Shown here piece by piece: positions 4,382-5,364 of a DNA stretch of 5,364 nucleotides. The translations under genes were made by a program, and so were the position numbers. Source of the stretch: Planctomycetota bacterium (GTDB lineage: Bacteria; Planctomycetota; GCA-002687715; DRQF01); NCBI GenBank assembly GCA_024275615.1, contig JAJRYU010000016.1, positions 1 to 5,364 of the forward strand. The letters run 5' to 3'. Numbering within the stretch: position 1 is the first letter of the stretch; each line of letters starts with the position of its first letter. The notes below the pieces were generated by a model. That model was not told the DNA's origin. It searched no databases and saw nothing but the letters and a program-made list of their open reading frames with translations.

Positions 4382-5364
4382 ATGTCCAACGGCAACAGTA
4401 CGCCGCCACCAGATTCAGGCAACGATGACAACAAGAAAAGTGTTGCGCCGCCGCCTCGTCCCAAGAATTTTGCCGGATATCTTCTGATTGGTCTGGTTCT
4501 GCTCATCGTTTGGATGGTGGTGCAGAGCAGTATTCAGGGCACGCAGACCATCAGTCGCACGGAACTTTTTGCCAATCTCGTCCAGGGCAAGGTGGAAAAG
4601 CTCGAGATTGAGTCCACGGCCATCAAGGTCAAACTCAAGAAGGCTCCGAAAAAGAGCCAGACGACAGAGGCCCGGGTTGATGTTTCAACCATGGTGTCTT
4701 CGGAGTGGGTTGATCGTTTGACGGAAATGCAAAGCCTGGGCGTCAAGGCTGCCCGCAATTCCAAGCTCGCCGAAGACGTCTTGCTGACCTTGGCTGAAGC
4801 GGAAGGAAAACCGGGAGGAATCGCCGCTCTCGACTTCGCCGTCTATCGCCGCTACATCGTAAACCTCAATGGCGTCGACCACCTGCTCGTGCAAATGACC
4901 GAATTGCCAAGCACCGACAAAGACAATGCCATTGGTGGACGGTCCGACAGCGGTCGCGGGAAACAAGCCTATCTCTTCAAAGCGCAGAGATTTCTGCCAG
5001 CCGACGACGCCGAAACTCGAATTCCGGTTCAAGTCAGCTTCAGTCGCCTGCTCGCCTTGACGAATACCGTTGAAGCGAACGCTCGTCTTGGCTTGCCCTC
5101 ACCTAGCGAACTCACTGTAGACTTGGGCGATACCAAGGCCAGTGTCACTTGGGCTTCTCAACCTGGATTACTGGAAGGCGTCCTCATCGGACTCTTGCCC
5201 TGGGTTCTGATCATCGTGTTCTTGTGGTTCTTCGTGTTTCGACAAATGCGCGGCAATGGTGTCGGCGGCAATGTCCTGTCGTTTGGCAAGAGTCGCGCCA
5301 AAATGAACGCTCACGAGAAAAGCACCGTCACATTCGCTGACGTGGCCGGGGTCGACGAGGCGAA
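4382..5364 (+). CDS. ftsH: ATP-dependent zinc metalloprotease FtsH, N-terminal part (cut by window end)
   Basis: The frame runs open to the window end, giving 327 residues. FtsH is a hexameric membrane-anchored AAA+ protease that removes damaged membrane proteins and some regulators (in E. coli, LpxC and sigma-32). Visible parts: a Pro-rich cytoplasmic tail (1-30), first membrane segment (about 31-48), periplasmic domain (about 49-264), second membrane segment (about 264-286), then FRQM (286-289), LSFGKSRAKM (299-308) and TFADVAGVDEA (317-327). This last order closely matches E. coli FtsH, where RQMQ, SFGKSKARM and TFADVAGCDEAK precede the ATPase. Walker A, Walker B and the HEXXH zinc site lie beyond the window. 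The periplasmic domain is about 215 residues against about 75 in E. coli. The start is well supported by AGGAG (4371-4375) six bases before the ATG. The 238-base gap after lptE and the candidate promoter suggest separate transcription. Confidence 0.95.
   Translation, partial: MSNGNSTPPPDSGNDDNKKSVAPPPRPKNFAGYLLIGLVLLIVWMVVQSSIQGTQTISRTELFANLVQGKVEKLEIESTAIKVKLKKAPKKSQTTEARVDVSTMVSSEWVDRLTEMQSLGVKAARNSKLAEDVLLTLAEAEGKPGGIAALDFAVYRRYIVNLNGVDHLLVQMTELPSTDKDNAIGGRSDSGRGKQAYLFKAQRFLPADDAETRIPVQVSFSRLLALTNTVEANARLGLPSPSELTVDLGDTKASVTWASQPGLLEGVLIGLLPWVLIIVFLWFFVFRQMRGNGVGGNVLSFGKSRAKMNAHEKSTVTFADVAGVDEA

Noticed and set aside
1..5364. CRISPR array, insertion sequence, toxin-antitoxin or defence system
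   Set aside because: No regularly spaced direct repeats, transposase, recombinase, nuclease or toxin-like gene pair was found on either strand.

Overview
The window reads as chromosomal DNA from a Gram-negative (diderm) bacterium. It carries genes for outer-membrane protein assembly (BamD-like), lipopolysaccharide export (LptE) and membrane proteolysis (FtsH), beside DNA repair (RecO) and a CBS-domain HlyC/CorC protein. Base composition is moderately GC-rich by eye. The divergent BamD and LptE sequences, the HlyC/CorC-RecO pairing, the enlarged FtsH periplasmic domain and the DUF6429 gene together suggest a Planctomycetota/PVC-like or related lineage. That placement is inference; there is no rRNA or other decisive marker here.

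Layout, all genes on the + strand: (1) bases 1-716, the 3' part of a HlyC/CorC family gene whose start lies before the window; (2) 801-1613, recO, 84 bases downstream; (3) 1614-2031, a 418-base stretch without a convincing gene, holding an interrupted inverted repeat of about 98 bases (1788-1885); (4) 2032-2274, a small gene of the DUF6429 family with a good ribosome binding site; (5) 2275-2479, a leader region with pairing potential and a plausible promoter; (6) 2480-3601 and 3598-4143, a bamD-like and an lptE-like lipoprotein gene overlapping by ATGA; (7) 4144-4381, an intergenic region with weak terminator-like hairpins, a candidate promoter with an inverted repeat over its -35 box, and a hairpin abutting the ribosome binding site; (8) 4382 to the end, the 5' part of ftsH, cut just before the AAA+ ATPase core.

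The bamD-lptE pair forms a tight envelope-biogenesis operon: one lipoprotein for beta-barrel insertion and one for placing LPS in the outer membrane. FtsH downstream is a membrane quality-control protease and, in E. coli, controls LPS synthesis through LpxC, so the neighbourhood is functionally coherent, although ftsH probably has its own promoter. The recO-bamD interval is the accessory part: it holds the inverted repeat and the orphan DUF6429 gene and looks like a later insertion or a repeat-bearing spacer. I saw no convincing evidence of a wholly new multi-gene system. The most unexplained items are the 98-base inverted repeat, the DUF6429 gene and the structured ftsH leader.
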